This document shows, piece by piece, positions 44,910 through 52,917 of a DNA stretch of 64,000 nt. Within the stretch, counting starts at the first letter, position 1, and the number at the start of each line of letters is the position of its first letter. The notes beneath the pieces are model-generated. The model was not told the DNA's origin. It saw only the letters and a program-made list of their open reading frames with translations, and searched no databases. The stretch is from assembly GCF_004349085.1 (NCBI RefSeq), contig NZ_SMFM01000001.1, forward strand, positions 310,001 through 374,000. Direction: 5' to 3'. Origin of the DNA: Flavobacterium caseinilyticum (GTDB lineage: Bacteria > Bacteroidota > Bacteroidia > Flavobacteriales > Flavobacteriaceae). The position numbers and the translations under genes were made by a program.

Positions 44910-46163
44910 TTAGATTTCTAATTTTTTTACTAATACACAAGCATTGTGACCTCCAAAACCGAAAGTATTACTCATAACAACATTCATTTCTCTTTTCTGA
45001 GCTTTATTAAAGGTAAAGTTCAGTTTAGAATCTATGTTTTCATCATCCGTAAAATGATTGATTGTAGGTGGTACTATTCCATGTTTCAACGAAAGAATCG
45101 AGGAAATCGTTTCAATTGCTCCGGCTGCTCCAAGTAAATGACCTGTCATGGATTTAGTCGAATTTAAATTCATCGTGTACGCATGTTCACCAAAAACATG
45201 TAAAATCGCTTTAGATTCTGCCATGTCACCAAGTGGTGTTGAAGTTCCGTGCATGTTTACACCATCAACATCAGTTGCCTGTAAACCAGCATCTCTCAAG
45301 CAGTTTAGCATTACGTTTTTAGCGCCTAATCCTTCAGGATGCGGTGCAGTAATGTGATACGCATCAGCTGACATTCCGCCACCGCCTATTTCGCAATAAA
45401 TTTTTGCTCCACGGGCAACGGCATGTTCGTATTCTTCTAGTACTAATGCACCAGCTCCTTCGCCTAAGATAAAACCATCTCGGTCTTTATCCATTGGTCT
45501 TGAAGCAGTTTTAGGATCATCGTTTCTGGTTGATAAAGCATGCATGGCATTAAAACCTCCCATCCCGGCTATGGTCACAGCAGCTTCAGAACCACCGGTT
45601 ATCATAGCATCAGCATGACCTAATCTTATGTAATTGAAAGCGTCGATAATAGCATTTGTAGAAGAAGCGCAAGCTGAAACAGTGGTAAAGTTTGGACCTC
45701 TGAATCCGTATTTTATAGAAATATGACCACCGGCAATGTCCGAAATCATTTTTGGTATAAAGAAAGGATTGAATTTTGGTGTGCCATCTCCGGCTGCAAA
45801 GTTTAACATTTCAATTTGAAATGTTTCCAAGCCACCAATACCTGAACCCCAAATAACTCCAACTCTGTCTTTGTCTAATTTTTCGAAATTAAAACCAGCA
45901 TCAAGTACCGCTTCATCAGATGAAACCATGGCATATTGAGCATAGCGGTCCATTTTTCGGGCTTCTTTTCTGTCTAAAAAATCTTCAGCATTAAAATTTT
46001 TCAATTCGCAGGCAAACTGCGTCTTAAATTTTGAAGCATCAAAATAGGTAATTGGAGCAGCGCCACTAACGCCGTTAATAAGTCCGTTCCAATAGTCTTC
46101 AATGTTATTTCCAATAGGTGTAAGAGCGCCTAAACCTGTTACAACAACTCGTCTTAATACCAT
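44910..46163 (-). CDS. fabF: 3-oxoacyl-[acyl-carrier-protein] synthase II
   Basis: FabF elongates acyl chains with malonyl-ACP. The ATG at 46161-46163 gives 417 residues starting MVLRRVVVTGLGALTPIGNN; an upstream in-frame start is unconserved. The catalytic Cys is in TTVSACASSTNA, and the two histidines in GVNMHGTSTPLGD and SNTFGFGGHNAC. It lies behind acpP with a hairpin between. Confidence 0.97.
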   Translation of the reverse strand: MVLRRVVVTGLGALTPIGNNIEDYWNGLINGVSGAAPITYFDASKFKTQFACELKNFNAEDFLDRKEARKMDRYAQYAMVSSDEAVLDAGFNFEKLDKDRVGVIWGSGIGGLETFQIEMLNFAAGDGTPKFNPFFIPKMISDIAGGHISIKYGFRGPNFTTVSACASSTNAIIDAFNYIRLGHADAMITGGSEAAVTIAGMGGFNAMHALSTRNDDPKTASRPMDKDRDGFILGEGAGALVLEEYEHAVARGAKIYCEIGGGGMSADAYHITAPHPEGLGAKNVMLNCLRDAGLQATDVDGVNMHGTSTPLGDMAESKAILHVFGEHAYTMNLNSTKSMTGHLLGAAGAIETISSILSLKHGIVPPTINHFTDDENIDSKLNFTFNKAQKREMNVVMSNTFGFGGHNACVLVKKLEI

Positions 46164-46297
46164 AAATTCTTTATTTTTGTTATCTTTAAACAAATAAAAC
46201 CCATGCTTTCTTTACTGTATTACTATTACAAAAGAGCCATGGGTATTACAATAAATATATTTTTGATTGAAATTCAATCTCGAATTTAATTTAAAAA

Positions 46298-46335
46298 AAA
46301 TAATAACACCCGTTTACAAGAATGCAAACGGGTGT
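46298..46335 (-). terminator. Hairpin between acpP and fabF (possible attenuator)
   Basis: On the minus strand, ACACCCGTTT and AAACGGGTGT form a ten-base stem around a 10-base loop, followed by a T-rich run. It lies 8 bases after the acpP stop codon and 134 before the fabF start, so it would end most acpP messages before fabF. It would let acpP be made in excess over fabF. Confidence 0.7.
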
Positions 46336-46343
46336 GTCCTTTA

Positions 46344-46580
46344 TTATTTTTTAGCTTCCTCGATGTAAGAGATCGCTTGACCTACAGTAGCGATGTTTTC
46401 TGCTTGATCGTCTGGAATTTGAATGTCAAATTCTTTTTCGAATTCCATAATAAGCTCAACAGTGTCTAATGAGTCAGCTCCTAAATCATTAGTGAAGCTT
46501 GCTTCTGTTACAACTTCGTTTTCGTCAACGCCTAATTTGTCTACGATAATCGCTTTTACTCTTGATGCAATGTCTGACAT
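46344..46580 (-). CDS. acpP: Acyl carrier protein
   Basis: The 78-residue acidic protein has the phosphopantetheine site [15 protein letters not shown] with the modified serine in DSL. It carries growing acyl chains in type II fatty acid synthesis. The length and low charge pattern are usual. It begins behind a strong consensus promoter and is followed by a terminator-like hairpin and fabF. Confidence 0.97.
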   Translation of the reverse strand: MSDIASRVKAIIVDKLGVDENEVVTEASFTNDLGADSLDTVELIMEFEKEFDIQIPDDQAENIATVGQAISYIEEAKK

Positions 46581-46610
46581 AATCTTTAATTTTAGAATTT
46601 AATTTGTTGG

Positions 46611-46639
46611 CAAAAATAAAAAACTTTATTTTAAAACAA
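46611..46639 (-). promoter_or_regulatory. acpP promoter
   Basis: On the minus strand the -7 box TATTTTTG (46611-46618) has a TTG (46637-46639) 18 bases upstream, a full match to the Flavobacterium promoter form. The ATG follows after 30 bases. Confidence 0.75.
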
Positions 46640-46756
46640 CTATTTAGTTAATAAATGTGTCATCTAATTTATGAAATTTATTTTGACAAACCGAAGACAA
46701 TGTTATTTAATTTCAATTTTTATGCCTTTTTTTGTACCATAAAAATAAGCTGTATT

Positions 46757-47326
46757 ATGAAAAAAATTGTGGTTTTTGCTTCTGGATCGGGTACTAATGC
46801 TGAAAACATCATAAAGTATTTTGCAAAAACAAAAACGGGAACTGTTGTGGCAGTCTTTACAAATAATCCAAATGCACGTGTGCTTGAAAGAGCTAAAAAC
46901 TATGAATTACCAACAGAAGTTTTCTCAAAAGAACAACTTTTTGAAAGTGAAGTACTACGTAAATTAAATAAAATTAAACCAGATTTGATTGTTTTAGCAG
47001 GATTTCTATTGAAATTCCCTGAAAATATCATAGCAGCCTATCCGGATAAGATTGTAAATATTCATCCTGCTCTATTGCCAAAATATGGTGGAAAAGGAAT
47101 GTATGGTATGCACATTCATAACGCGGTTGTGGCCAATAAAGAAAAAGAAACCGGAATTACGATTCATTATGTCAATGAAAATTATGATGAAGGCAATATT
47201 GTTTTTCAACAAAATGTTGTTTTAACAGGCGATGAAACTCCGGAGGAAGTGGCTCATAAAATTCATGAATTGGAACAAAAATATTTCCCAACGGTGCTTG
47301 AGGAAATCCTAAATCTAAAATCCTAA
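46757..47326 (+). CDS. purN: Phosphoribosylglycinamide formyltransferase
   Basis: PurN transfers the formyl group of 10-formyl-THF to GAR in purine synthesis. The ATG at 46757 gives 189 residues starting MKKIVVFASGSGTNAENI; longer in-frame starts are unconserved. Other marks: NIHPALLPKYGGKGMYGMHI with the catalytic His, and ETGITIHYVNENYDEGNIV with the catalytic Asp. It is divergent from acpP and 7 bases ahead of the RNase H gene. Confidence 0.95.
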   Translation: MKKIVVFASGSGTNAENIIKYFAKTKTGTVVAVFTNNPNARVLERAKNYELPTEVFSKEQLFESEVLRKLNKIKPDLIVLAGFLLKFPENIIAAYPDKIVNIHPALLPKYGGKGMYGMHIHNAVVANKEKETGITIHYVNENYDEGNIVFQQNVVLTGDETPEEVAHKIHELEQKYFPTVLEEILNLKS

Positions 47327-47333
47327 TTCATAA

Positions 47334-47813
47334 ATGGAACACGACGTACACATATATACAGACGGCGCTGCCAAAGGTAATCCCGGAAATGGCGGTTATG
47401 GTGTAGTCATGGAATGGGTAGGAAAACCATATAAAAAAGAATTCTATGAAGGTTTTCGCCGAACTACCAATAATAGAATGGAATTATTGGCCGTTATTGT
47501 GGGTCTTGAAAAATTAAAAAATCCAAAAACAAGAGTATTAGTAGTTTCAGATTCTAAATATGTAGTTGATTCGGTGGTTAAAAAATGGGTTTTAGGTTGG
47601 GAAAAAAAAGGATTTGTTGACAGGAAAAATTCTGATTTATGGAAACGATTTCTGGTTGTTTATAGAAAACACAAAGTCGATTTCAAATGGATCAAAGGGC
47701 ATAACAATCATGTTCAAAACGAAAGGTGCGATGAATTAGCCGTTATGGCATCGATGCAAAAACAACTTTCTGTAGATGCTTTTTACGAAAAAGAAGAGGC
47801 AAAGTTGTTATGA
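47334..47813 (+). CDS. rnhA: Ribonuclease HI
   Basis: RNase HI removes RNA from RNA-DNA hybrids. The 159-residue protein has IYTDGAAKGNPGNGGYGVV (first Asp), NRMELLAVIVGLE (Glu), VVSDSKYVVDSV (Asp) and WIKGHNNHVQNERCDELA (His and Asp). The catalytic set is complete. It directly follows purN. Confidence 0.95.
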   Translation: MEHDVHIYTDGAAKGNPGNGGYGVVMEWVGKPYKKEFYEGFRRTTNNRMELLAVIVGLEKLKNPKTRVLVVSDSKYVVDSVVKKWVLGWEKKGFVDRKNSDLWKRFLVVYRKHKVDFKWIKGHNNHVQNERCDELAVMASMQKQLSVDAFYEKEEAKLL

Positions 47814-47854
47814 TTTAACAGTGTAAATTGGCAAAACTTTACGCTTTACACTCA

Positions 47855-47885
47855 TTGCAACTTTACAACTTATAAACTATCTTTG
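47855..47885 (+). promoter_or_regulatory. Promoter of the PfkB-type kinase gene
   Basis: TTG at 47855-47857, 20 bases of spacer and TATCTTTG at 47878-47885 form a complete Flavobacterium-type promoter. The ATG follows 23 bases later. Confidence 0.75.
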
Positions 47886-47908
47886 CGCCTTAATTCGAAA
47901 CGTATATA

Positions 47909-48832
47909 ATGAATAAATTATTGATTGTTGGAACAGTAGCTTTCGACGCAATTGAAACTCCATTTGGAAAAACGGACAAAATTTTAGGTGGTGCAGCAAC
48001 TTATATCGGTCTATCCGCTTCTTTTTTTAATGTACAATCAGCTATAGTTTCTGTAGTTGGTGACGATTTTCCACAAGAATATTTAAATTTATTGACTTCA
48101 AGAAACATTGATATTTCTGGTCTTGAAGTAGTTAAAGGAGGGAAAACTTTCTTTTGGAGTGGTCGTTATCACAATGACTTGAATTCAAGAGACACGCTGG
48201 ATACTCAGTTAAACGTTTTGGCTGATTTTCAACCAAAAGTACCCCAAGACTATAAAAATTCCGACATAGTAATGTTAGGAAACTTGCATCCTTTAGTACA
48301 AAGCAGTGTTTTGGACCAGATGGAAACGCAACCTAAATTGACAGTATTGGATACTATGAATTTTTGGATGGATTGTGCTTTACCGGAATTATTGGACGTA
48401 ATAAAACGTGTCGATGTAATCACCATCAATGATGAGGAAGCAAGACAACTTTCCGGAGAATATTCTTTAGTGAAAGCGGCTGCAAAAATTCACACCATGG
48501 GACCTAAATATGTTGTAATTAAAAAAGGGGAACACGGAGCACTGATCTTTCATAATAAAGAAGTTTTCTTCGCACCGGCTTTACCACTTGAAGAAGTTTT
48601 TGATCCAACTGGAGCAGGAGATACTTTTGCAGGAGGATTTGCAGGATATTTAACGCAGAGCGAAAATATTTCATTCGAAAACATGAAAAATGCAATTATT
48701 CAGGGATCAAATTTGGCTTCCTTTTGTGTGGAGAAATTTGGAACCGAAAGAATGGTTGATTTAGATAAAACCGAAGTAGTGTCAAGATTGCAACAATTCA
48801 AATCACTGACACAATTTGAAATAGAATTATAA
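47909..48832 (+). CDS. PfkB-family carbohydrate kinase
   Basis: The 307-residue protein has the ribokinase/PfkB fold with GGAATYIGLSASFF near the start and the anion-hole signature FDPTGAGDTFAGGFAGYL near residue 235, whose Asp is the catalytic base. Its substrate is not determined by sequence; adenosine, ribose or a fructose derivative are all possible. It is followed by its own terminator and then the PurF-like gene, so a nucleoside role is conceivable but unproven. Confidence 0.88.
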   Translation: MNKLLIVGTVAFDAIETPFGKTDKILGGAATYIGLSASFFNVQSAIVSVVGDDFPQEYLNLLTSRNIDISGLEVVKGGKTFFWSGRYHNDLNSRDTLDTQLNVLADFQPKVPQDYKNSDIVMLGNLHPLVQSSVLDQMETQPKLTVLDTMNFWMDCALPELLDVIKRVDVITINDEEARQLSGEYSLVKAAAKIHTMGPKYVVIKKGEHGALIFHNKEVFFAPALPLEEVFDPTGAGDTFAGGFAGYLTQSENISFENMKNAIIQGSNLASFCVEKFGTERMVDLDKTEVVSRLQQFKSLTQFEIEL

Positions 48833-48839
48833 TATATTG

Positions 48840-48863
48840 AAACCTCGGAAACGGGGTTTTTTT
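48840..48863 (+). terminator. Terminator after the PfkB-type kinase gene
   Basis: AAACCTCG pairs with CGGGGTTT over a short GAAA loop (one G-T pair), followed by T residues. The region up to the next gene contains a CAA triplet run at 48937-48960. Confidence 0.7.
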
Positions 48864-48967
48864 GTTAAATAAAATTAGCAGGGAAATTCATCTGATTTAT
48901 CTTTTTTAATCAGTGTAATTTATTTTTAGAATAACACAACAACAACAACAACACAAACAACCTTACA

Positions 48968-50866
48968 ATGAGCGATGCTTTAAAACACGAGTGTGGTATA
49001 GCCTTAATTAGATTACTAAAACCGCTTGAATTTTACAAAGAGAAATACGGTACGGCGTTCTACGGAATCCAAAAAATGTATCTTTTGATGGAAAAGCAGC
49101 ATAATCGCGGGCAGGATGGTGCTGGTTTTGCAAGTATTAAATTAGATGTGGAACCAGGAGAGCGTTACATCAGTCGAGTTCGTTCCAATCATGCACAACC
49201 AATTCAAGATGTTTTTGCTCAAATTAATGACAGAATAAATGAGGAAATGGCCGCTCATCCGGAATATGCAGATGATGTGGCGCTTCAAAAACACAAAATT
49301 CCTTATTTAGGAGAATTGTTTTTGGGACACGTTCGTTATGGAACTTTTGGGAAAAATAGTATTGAGAGCGTTCACCCATTTTTACGTCAGAATAACTGGA
49401 TGCACAGAAACTTGATTTTGGCCGGAAATTTTAACATGACGAATGTTAAAGAACTTTTTCAAAGTTTAGTGGAACTGGGTCAGCATCCAAAAGAAATGGC
49501 GGATACTGTTACGGTCATGGAAAAAATAGGTCACTTTCTGGATGATGAAGTAACTGATTTGTACCAAGAATGTAAAAATAATGGCTTAACGAAAAGAGAA
49601 GCTTCGCCAGTAATCGCGGAGAAACTGGATGTTGCCAAGATTTTGACCCGAGCTTCTAAAAATTTAGATGGCGGTTATGCAATGGCAGGACTTTTAGGTC
49701 ATGGGGATTCATTCGTTTTTAGAGATCCGGCAGGAATTCGTCCCGCTTATTTTTATCAAGATGATGAGATCGTTGTTGTGGCTTCAGAAAGACCGGTAAT
49801 TCAAACTGTTTTCAATGTTCCTTTCGAAAAAGTTCAGGAAATTGAACCAGGAAACGCATTAATCATCAAGAAAAACGGAACGGTTTCTATGCAGGAAATT
49901 CTTCCGCCAACGGTTAAAAAAGCGTGTTCTTTTGAACGAATTTATTTCTCCAGAGGGAGTGATGCCGAAATATATCAGGAAAGAAAAACACTGGGAAGAC
50001 TTATTCTTCCGGCGGTTTTGAAATCAATTGATCAAGATACAGACAATACTGTTTTTTCTTATATTCCAAATACGGCTGAAACTTCTTTCTACGGATTGGT
50101 AGAAGCAGCACAGGATTTCTTGAATCAAAGAAAGAACAACTATATTCTGCAAAACAGAAATACCTTAACTAAGGAATCGTTGCAAGAATTATTGGCAGTA
50201 AAAATTCGTACCGAAAAGGTAGCGATTAAAGATGCTAAACTTAGAACTTTTATCACAGAGGATAGCAGTCGTGATGATTTAGTTGCGCACGTATATGATG
50301 TTACGTATGGTGTTATAAAACCAACGGATAATCTGGTAATAATAGATGATAGTATTGTTCGAGGAACGACCTTGAAAATGAGTATTATCAAAATGATGGA
50401 TCGTTTGAATCCAAAGCGAATTGTTGTCGTTTCATCGGCACCACAAATTCGCTACCCGGATTGTTACGGAATTGATATGGCAAAACTGGAAGGTTTAGTG
50501 GCTTTCAAAGCAGCTTTAGAATTGCTAAAAGAAAGAAACTTGTATCATATCGTGGATGAAGTGTATGCGAAATGTAAAGCGCAGGAAAATTTCAAGGACA
50601 GTGAAGTGGTCAATTATGTGACAGCAATTTATGCACCTTTTGAAGCACAAGAGGTTTCGGATAAAATTGCTGAAATGTTGAGTTCACCAGAGATAAAAGC
50701 CGAAGTGAAAATTATTTTTCAAACCGTAGAAGATTTACATATTGCCTGTCCTAAAAATTTAGGAGATTGGTATTTCACTGGAGACTATCCTACACCAGGA
50801 GGAAACCGAGTAGTAAACCGAGCATTCATGAACTTTTATGAAGGAAAAGACGCCAGAGCATATTAA
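48968..50866 (+). CDS. purF: PurF-like amidophosphoribosyltransferase, long form
   Basis: The 632-residue protein has an N-terminal Ntn glutaminase starting at Cys9 (HECGIALIRLL after an 8-residue propeptide). It has the RGQDGAGFASIKL segment, GHVRYGTFG, and a C-terminal phosphoribosyltransferase with the PRPP loop NLVIIDDSIVRGTTLKMSI. PurF makes phosphoribosylamine, the first step of purine synthesis. It is more than 100 residues longer than typical PurF (about 500), with extra material in the glutaminase part and before the PRPP loop. It may be a second PurF-type enzyme with another acceptor; the sequence does not decide. Confidence 0.82.
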   Translation: MSDALKHECGIALIRLLKPLEFYKEKYGTAFYGIQKMYLLMEKQHNRGQDGAGFASIKLDVEPGERYISRVRSNHAQPIQDVFAQINDRINEEMAAHPEYADDVALQKHKIPYLGELFLGHVRYGTFGKNSIESVHPFLRQNNWMHRNLILAGNFNMTNVKELFQSLVELGQHPKEMADTVTVMEKIGHFLDDEVTDLYQECKNNGLTKREASPVIAEKLDVAKILTRASKNLDGGYAMAGLLGHGDSFVFRDPAGIRPAYFYQDDEIVVVASERPVIQTVFNVPFEKVQEIEPGNALIIKKNGTVSMQEILPPTVKKACSFERIYFSRGSDAEIYQERKTLGRLILPAVLKSIDQDTDNTVFSYIPNTAETSFYGLVEAAQDFLNQRKNNYILQNRNTLTKESLQELLAVKIRTEKVAIKDAKLRTFITEDSSRDDLVAHVYDVTYGVIKPTDNLVIIDDSIVRGTTLKMSIIKMMDRLNPKRIVVVSSAPQIRYPDCYGIDMAKLEGLVAFKAALELLKERNLYHIVDEVYAKCKAQENFKDSEVVNYVTAIYAPFEAQEVSDKIAEMLSSPEIKAEVKIIFQTVEDLHIACPKNLGDWYFTGDYPTPGGNRVVNRAFMNFYEGKDARAY

Positions 50867-50995
50867 TATTTGGCCTGATGGGGTTTTAATCGGTTTTCTA
50901 AGTTGTTCATCTAATTTATTTGGTGGCAACCAAGAACTACTATAATTTTGACTCACCATAACATTAGTAGGTTAAGTTTATGGTAGATTTGGGGC

Positions 50996-51027
50996 AAAAA
51001 AGGTGGAAGAGATTCCACCTTTTTTAT
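50996..51027 (+). terminator. Terminator after the PurF-like gene
   Basis: AAAAAAGGTGGAA pairs with TTCCACCTTTTTT over a GAGA-type loop. It lies about 130 bases beyond the stop codon; the stretch between shows no gene. Confidence 0.8.
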
Positions 51028-51050
51028 TGGAATAAAGTCAAGAAAATGAT

Positions 51051-51099
51051 AAAATAAAAGGCGCCGATTTCAAATTTTGAAATCGGCGCCTTTTATTTT
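51051..51099. terminator. 24-bp perfect palindromic terminator before sod
   Basis: Bases 51051-51074 and 51076-51099 are perfect reverse complements around one central base; the inner stem contains GGCGCCGATTTC and the outer ends are A/T-rich. It is the strongest hairpin in the window and ends the convergent sod gene. Confidence 0.85.
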
Positions 51100-51170
51100 A
51101 AGATTAAAGAAACAAGAAAAAAGACAACAGTAATTTTTGAAGTCTTTATTCTTTCCTCTTGAATTTGTTT

Positions 51171-51779
51171 TTATTTCTCTAAAGCATATCTTCTTGCTAC
51201 TTCCGTCCAGTTAATTACATTGAAAAAAGCTTCGATATAATCTGGTCTTCTGTTTTGATAATGCAAATAGTAAGCATGTTCCCAAACATCCATTGCTAAA
51301 ATTGGAGTTCCGCCGCAACCTACACCCGGCATTAATGGATTGTCTTGGTTTGGAGTACCGCAAACATCTAATTTTCCACCTTTATGAACGCAAAGCCAAG
51401 CCCATCCAGAACCAAATTGTGTTGCTCCAGCTTTGCTGAACGATGCTTTAAATTCTTCAAAAGTTCCAAAGGCAGCTTCAATTGCATCCAATAAATCTCC
51501 AGTTGGAAGTCCGCCACCGTCCGGTGTCATAACCGTCCAAAACAAGTTGTGATTGTAAAAACCACCGCCATTGTTACGAACTGGCATGTTTTTCATATCA
51601 AGATTAATCAAAATATTTTCGATAGTCTTACCTTCCATATCCGTACCTGCAATAGCAGCATTCACGTTGGTAATGTAAGCGTTGTGATGTTTCGTGTGAT
51701 GAATTTCCATCGTGCGCGCATCAATATAAGGTTCTAATGCGTCATACGCATAAGGTAATTGTGGTAATTCAAAAGCCAT
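51171..51779 (-). CDS. Iron/manganese superoxide dismutase
   Basis: The enzyme removes superoxide. The 202-residue protein has the metal ligands in [12 protein letters not shown] (His), the second His in [11 protein letters not shown], and Asp and His in [14 protein letters not shown]. The conserved GSGWAWLCV segment is present. Whether iron or manganese is bound cannot be told by eye. No signal peptide: cytoplasmic. It has its own promoter box and a strong terminator. Confidence 0.96.
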   Translation of the reverse strand: MAFELPQLPYAYDALEPYIDARTMEIHHTKHHNAYITNVNAAIAGTDMEGKTIENILINLDMKNMPVRNNGGGFYNHNLFWTVMTPDGGGLPTGDLLDAIEAAFGTFEEFKASFSKAGATQFGSGWAWLCVHKGGKLDVCGTPNQDNPLMPGVGCGGTPILAMDVWEHAYYLHYQNRRPDYIEAFFNVINWTEVARRYALEK

Positions 51780-51813
51780 AATATGATTGTTTAATGATTT
51801 ATAAATATTTATT

Positions 51814-51821
51814 CAAATTTA
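51814..51821 (-). promoter_or_regulatory. -7 promoter box of the sod gene
   Basis: On the minus strand TAAATTTG matches TAnnTTTG, 34 bases before the ATG. A -33 TTG is not evident. Confidence 0.5.
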
Positions 51822-51915
51822 AACATTAAACTTTGGAAACGGAAATTCTATTTCGTTATAATTTCATTAAATTAATTGAAAGTGTGTTCTTTGAGGTTGT
51901 AACAGACTTATTTTC

Positions 51916-52070
51916 AGGAGATATTTACTTCGTCAGTTCGCTCCGCTCGTGTTCTGCTTTCCGCTACAATCTTTTTATTCGCCGAAAAGGCTCATAAAAA
52001 GCATTTTCACTTCAAACGAAGTTCACTGAACTCCCATGAGTGTAAAAGTTAGGTGAAGTAATCAGGGCTA
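51916..52070. repeat. Dispersed intergenic repeat, copy 3 (long variant)
   Basis: This occupies most of the 357-bp gap between sod and comF. It has the order AGGAGATATTT, CGCTCCGCTCGTGTTC, TGCTTTCCGCTACAATC, a hairpin side (TTTTTATTCGCC...), ATTTTCACTTC, and TAATCAGGGCTA, so it shares the ends and middle words with copies 1 and 2 but carries extra sequence on both sides of the hairpin. I see no gene in the rest of the gap. Confidence 0.65.
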
Positions 52071-52136
52071 AAAAACGACAGTGCTTTAAATTGCCATTCT
52101 GTTTTACATACCCATTTTAGAATATAAATTACCAAA

Positions 52137-52820
52137 TTATGATTGCGCCATCGCCATACAAACAATACTGATTTTTGCGCCGGGAATTTTTAGTAACGCT
52201 CTTGAACAAGCTTCCAGTGTTGATCCTGTTGTGATGACGTCATCAATTAAAAGGAAATGTTTGTTGTGGTCTTTTTCAGTAAAAACCACATCAAAAGTGC
52301 TTTCGATTCCTTCCGTCCTTCCTAATAAATTTTTCTTAGATTGTGTTTTCGAGTACACATTTCGAACCAAAATGGAATCATTATAATCGATATTTAAACC
52401 CGAAGAAAGTGCTTTTCCAAAAGCAGTGACTTGATTGTATCCTCTTTCTTTGAGTTTTCTTCGGTGCAATGGAACCGGAATAATTTCATCTGCGAATTTT
52501 AGTAATTGGATAGTTTTTAAATCTTCGGCGTACCATTCGCCAAGTATTGTTCCTATTTCTTCATGTCCTTTGTATTTTAAATTATGAATAAGTTCTTGAA
52601 CGATTCCCTTTTTATGAAAATAAAATAAGGCCGAAGTATAAATTACGGGAATTCGCCCATAAAATTTTTTGAAAGCGTCATTTTCTGGATTTAAGTGATG
52701 ATTCGTCAGCGGAATATCGTGTCGGCAAACCGTACAAATCACGTTTTCATTAGACAATAAAAAGGAGCTGCAACCAGAACAGACTTTTGGAAAAAAGAGA
52801 TTTATAATGCTTTCAAACAT
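52137..52820 (-). CDS. ComF family protein (phosphoribosyltransferase fold)
   Basis: The 227-residue protein has a zinc-finger-like N-terminus (CSGCSSFLLSNENVICTVC) and a PRTase domain with the PRPP loop FLLIDDVITTGSTLEACSRA and the LHRRKLKERGYNQ segment. In competent bacteria ComF takes part in DNA uptake; whether this bacterium is competent is unknown. It is divergent from glyS by 97 bases. Confidence 0.92.
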   Translation of the reverse strand: MFESIINLFFPKVCSGCSSFLLSNENVICTVCRHDIPLTNHHLNPENDAFKKFYGRIPVIYTSALFYFHKKGIVQELIHNLKYKGHEEIGTILGEWYAEDLKTIQLLKFADEIIPVPLHRRKLKERGYNQVTAFGKALSSGLNIDYNDSILVRNVYSKTQSKKNLLGRTEGIESTFDVVFTEKDHNKHFLLIDDVITTGSTLEACSRALLKIPGAKISIVCMAMAQS

Positions 52821-52902
52821 ATAATCAGGGATTTATTTATAAAAATAGACAAATCAACGCTTCAATCTTTAACAATTTTCTTTTTTTTAAGTTCACTTTT
52901 TA

Positions 52903-52910
52903 TATTTTTG
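52903..52910 (+). promoter_or_regulatory. -7 promoter box of glyS
   Basis: TATTTTTG matches TAnnTTTG and ends 8 bases before the glyS ATG at 52918, which implies a very short or absent 5' leader. Confidence 0.5.
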
Positions 52911-52917
52911 CATCATT

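Noticed and set aside
48933..48960. CAA triplet run ahead of the PurF-like gene
   Set aside because: It is a simple short repeat in a leader, too short and too common to be claimed as a phase-variation or regulatory tract.
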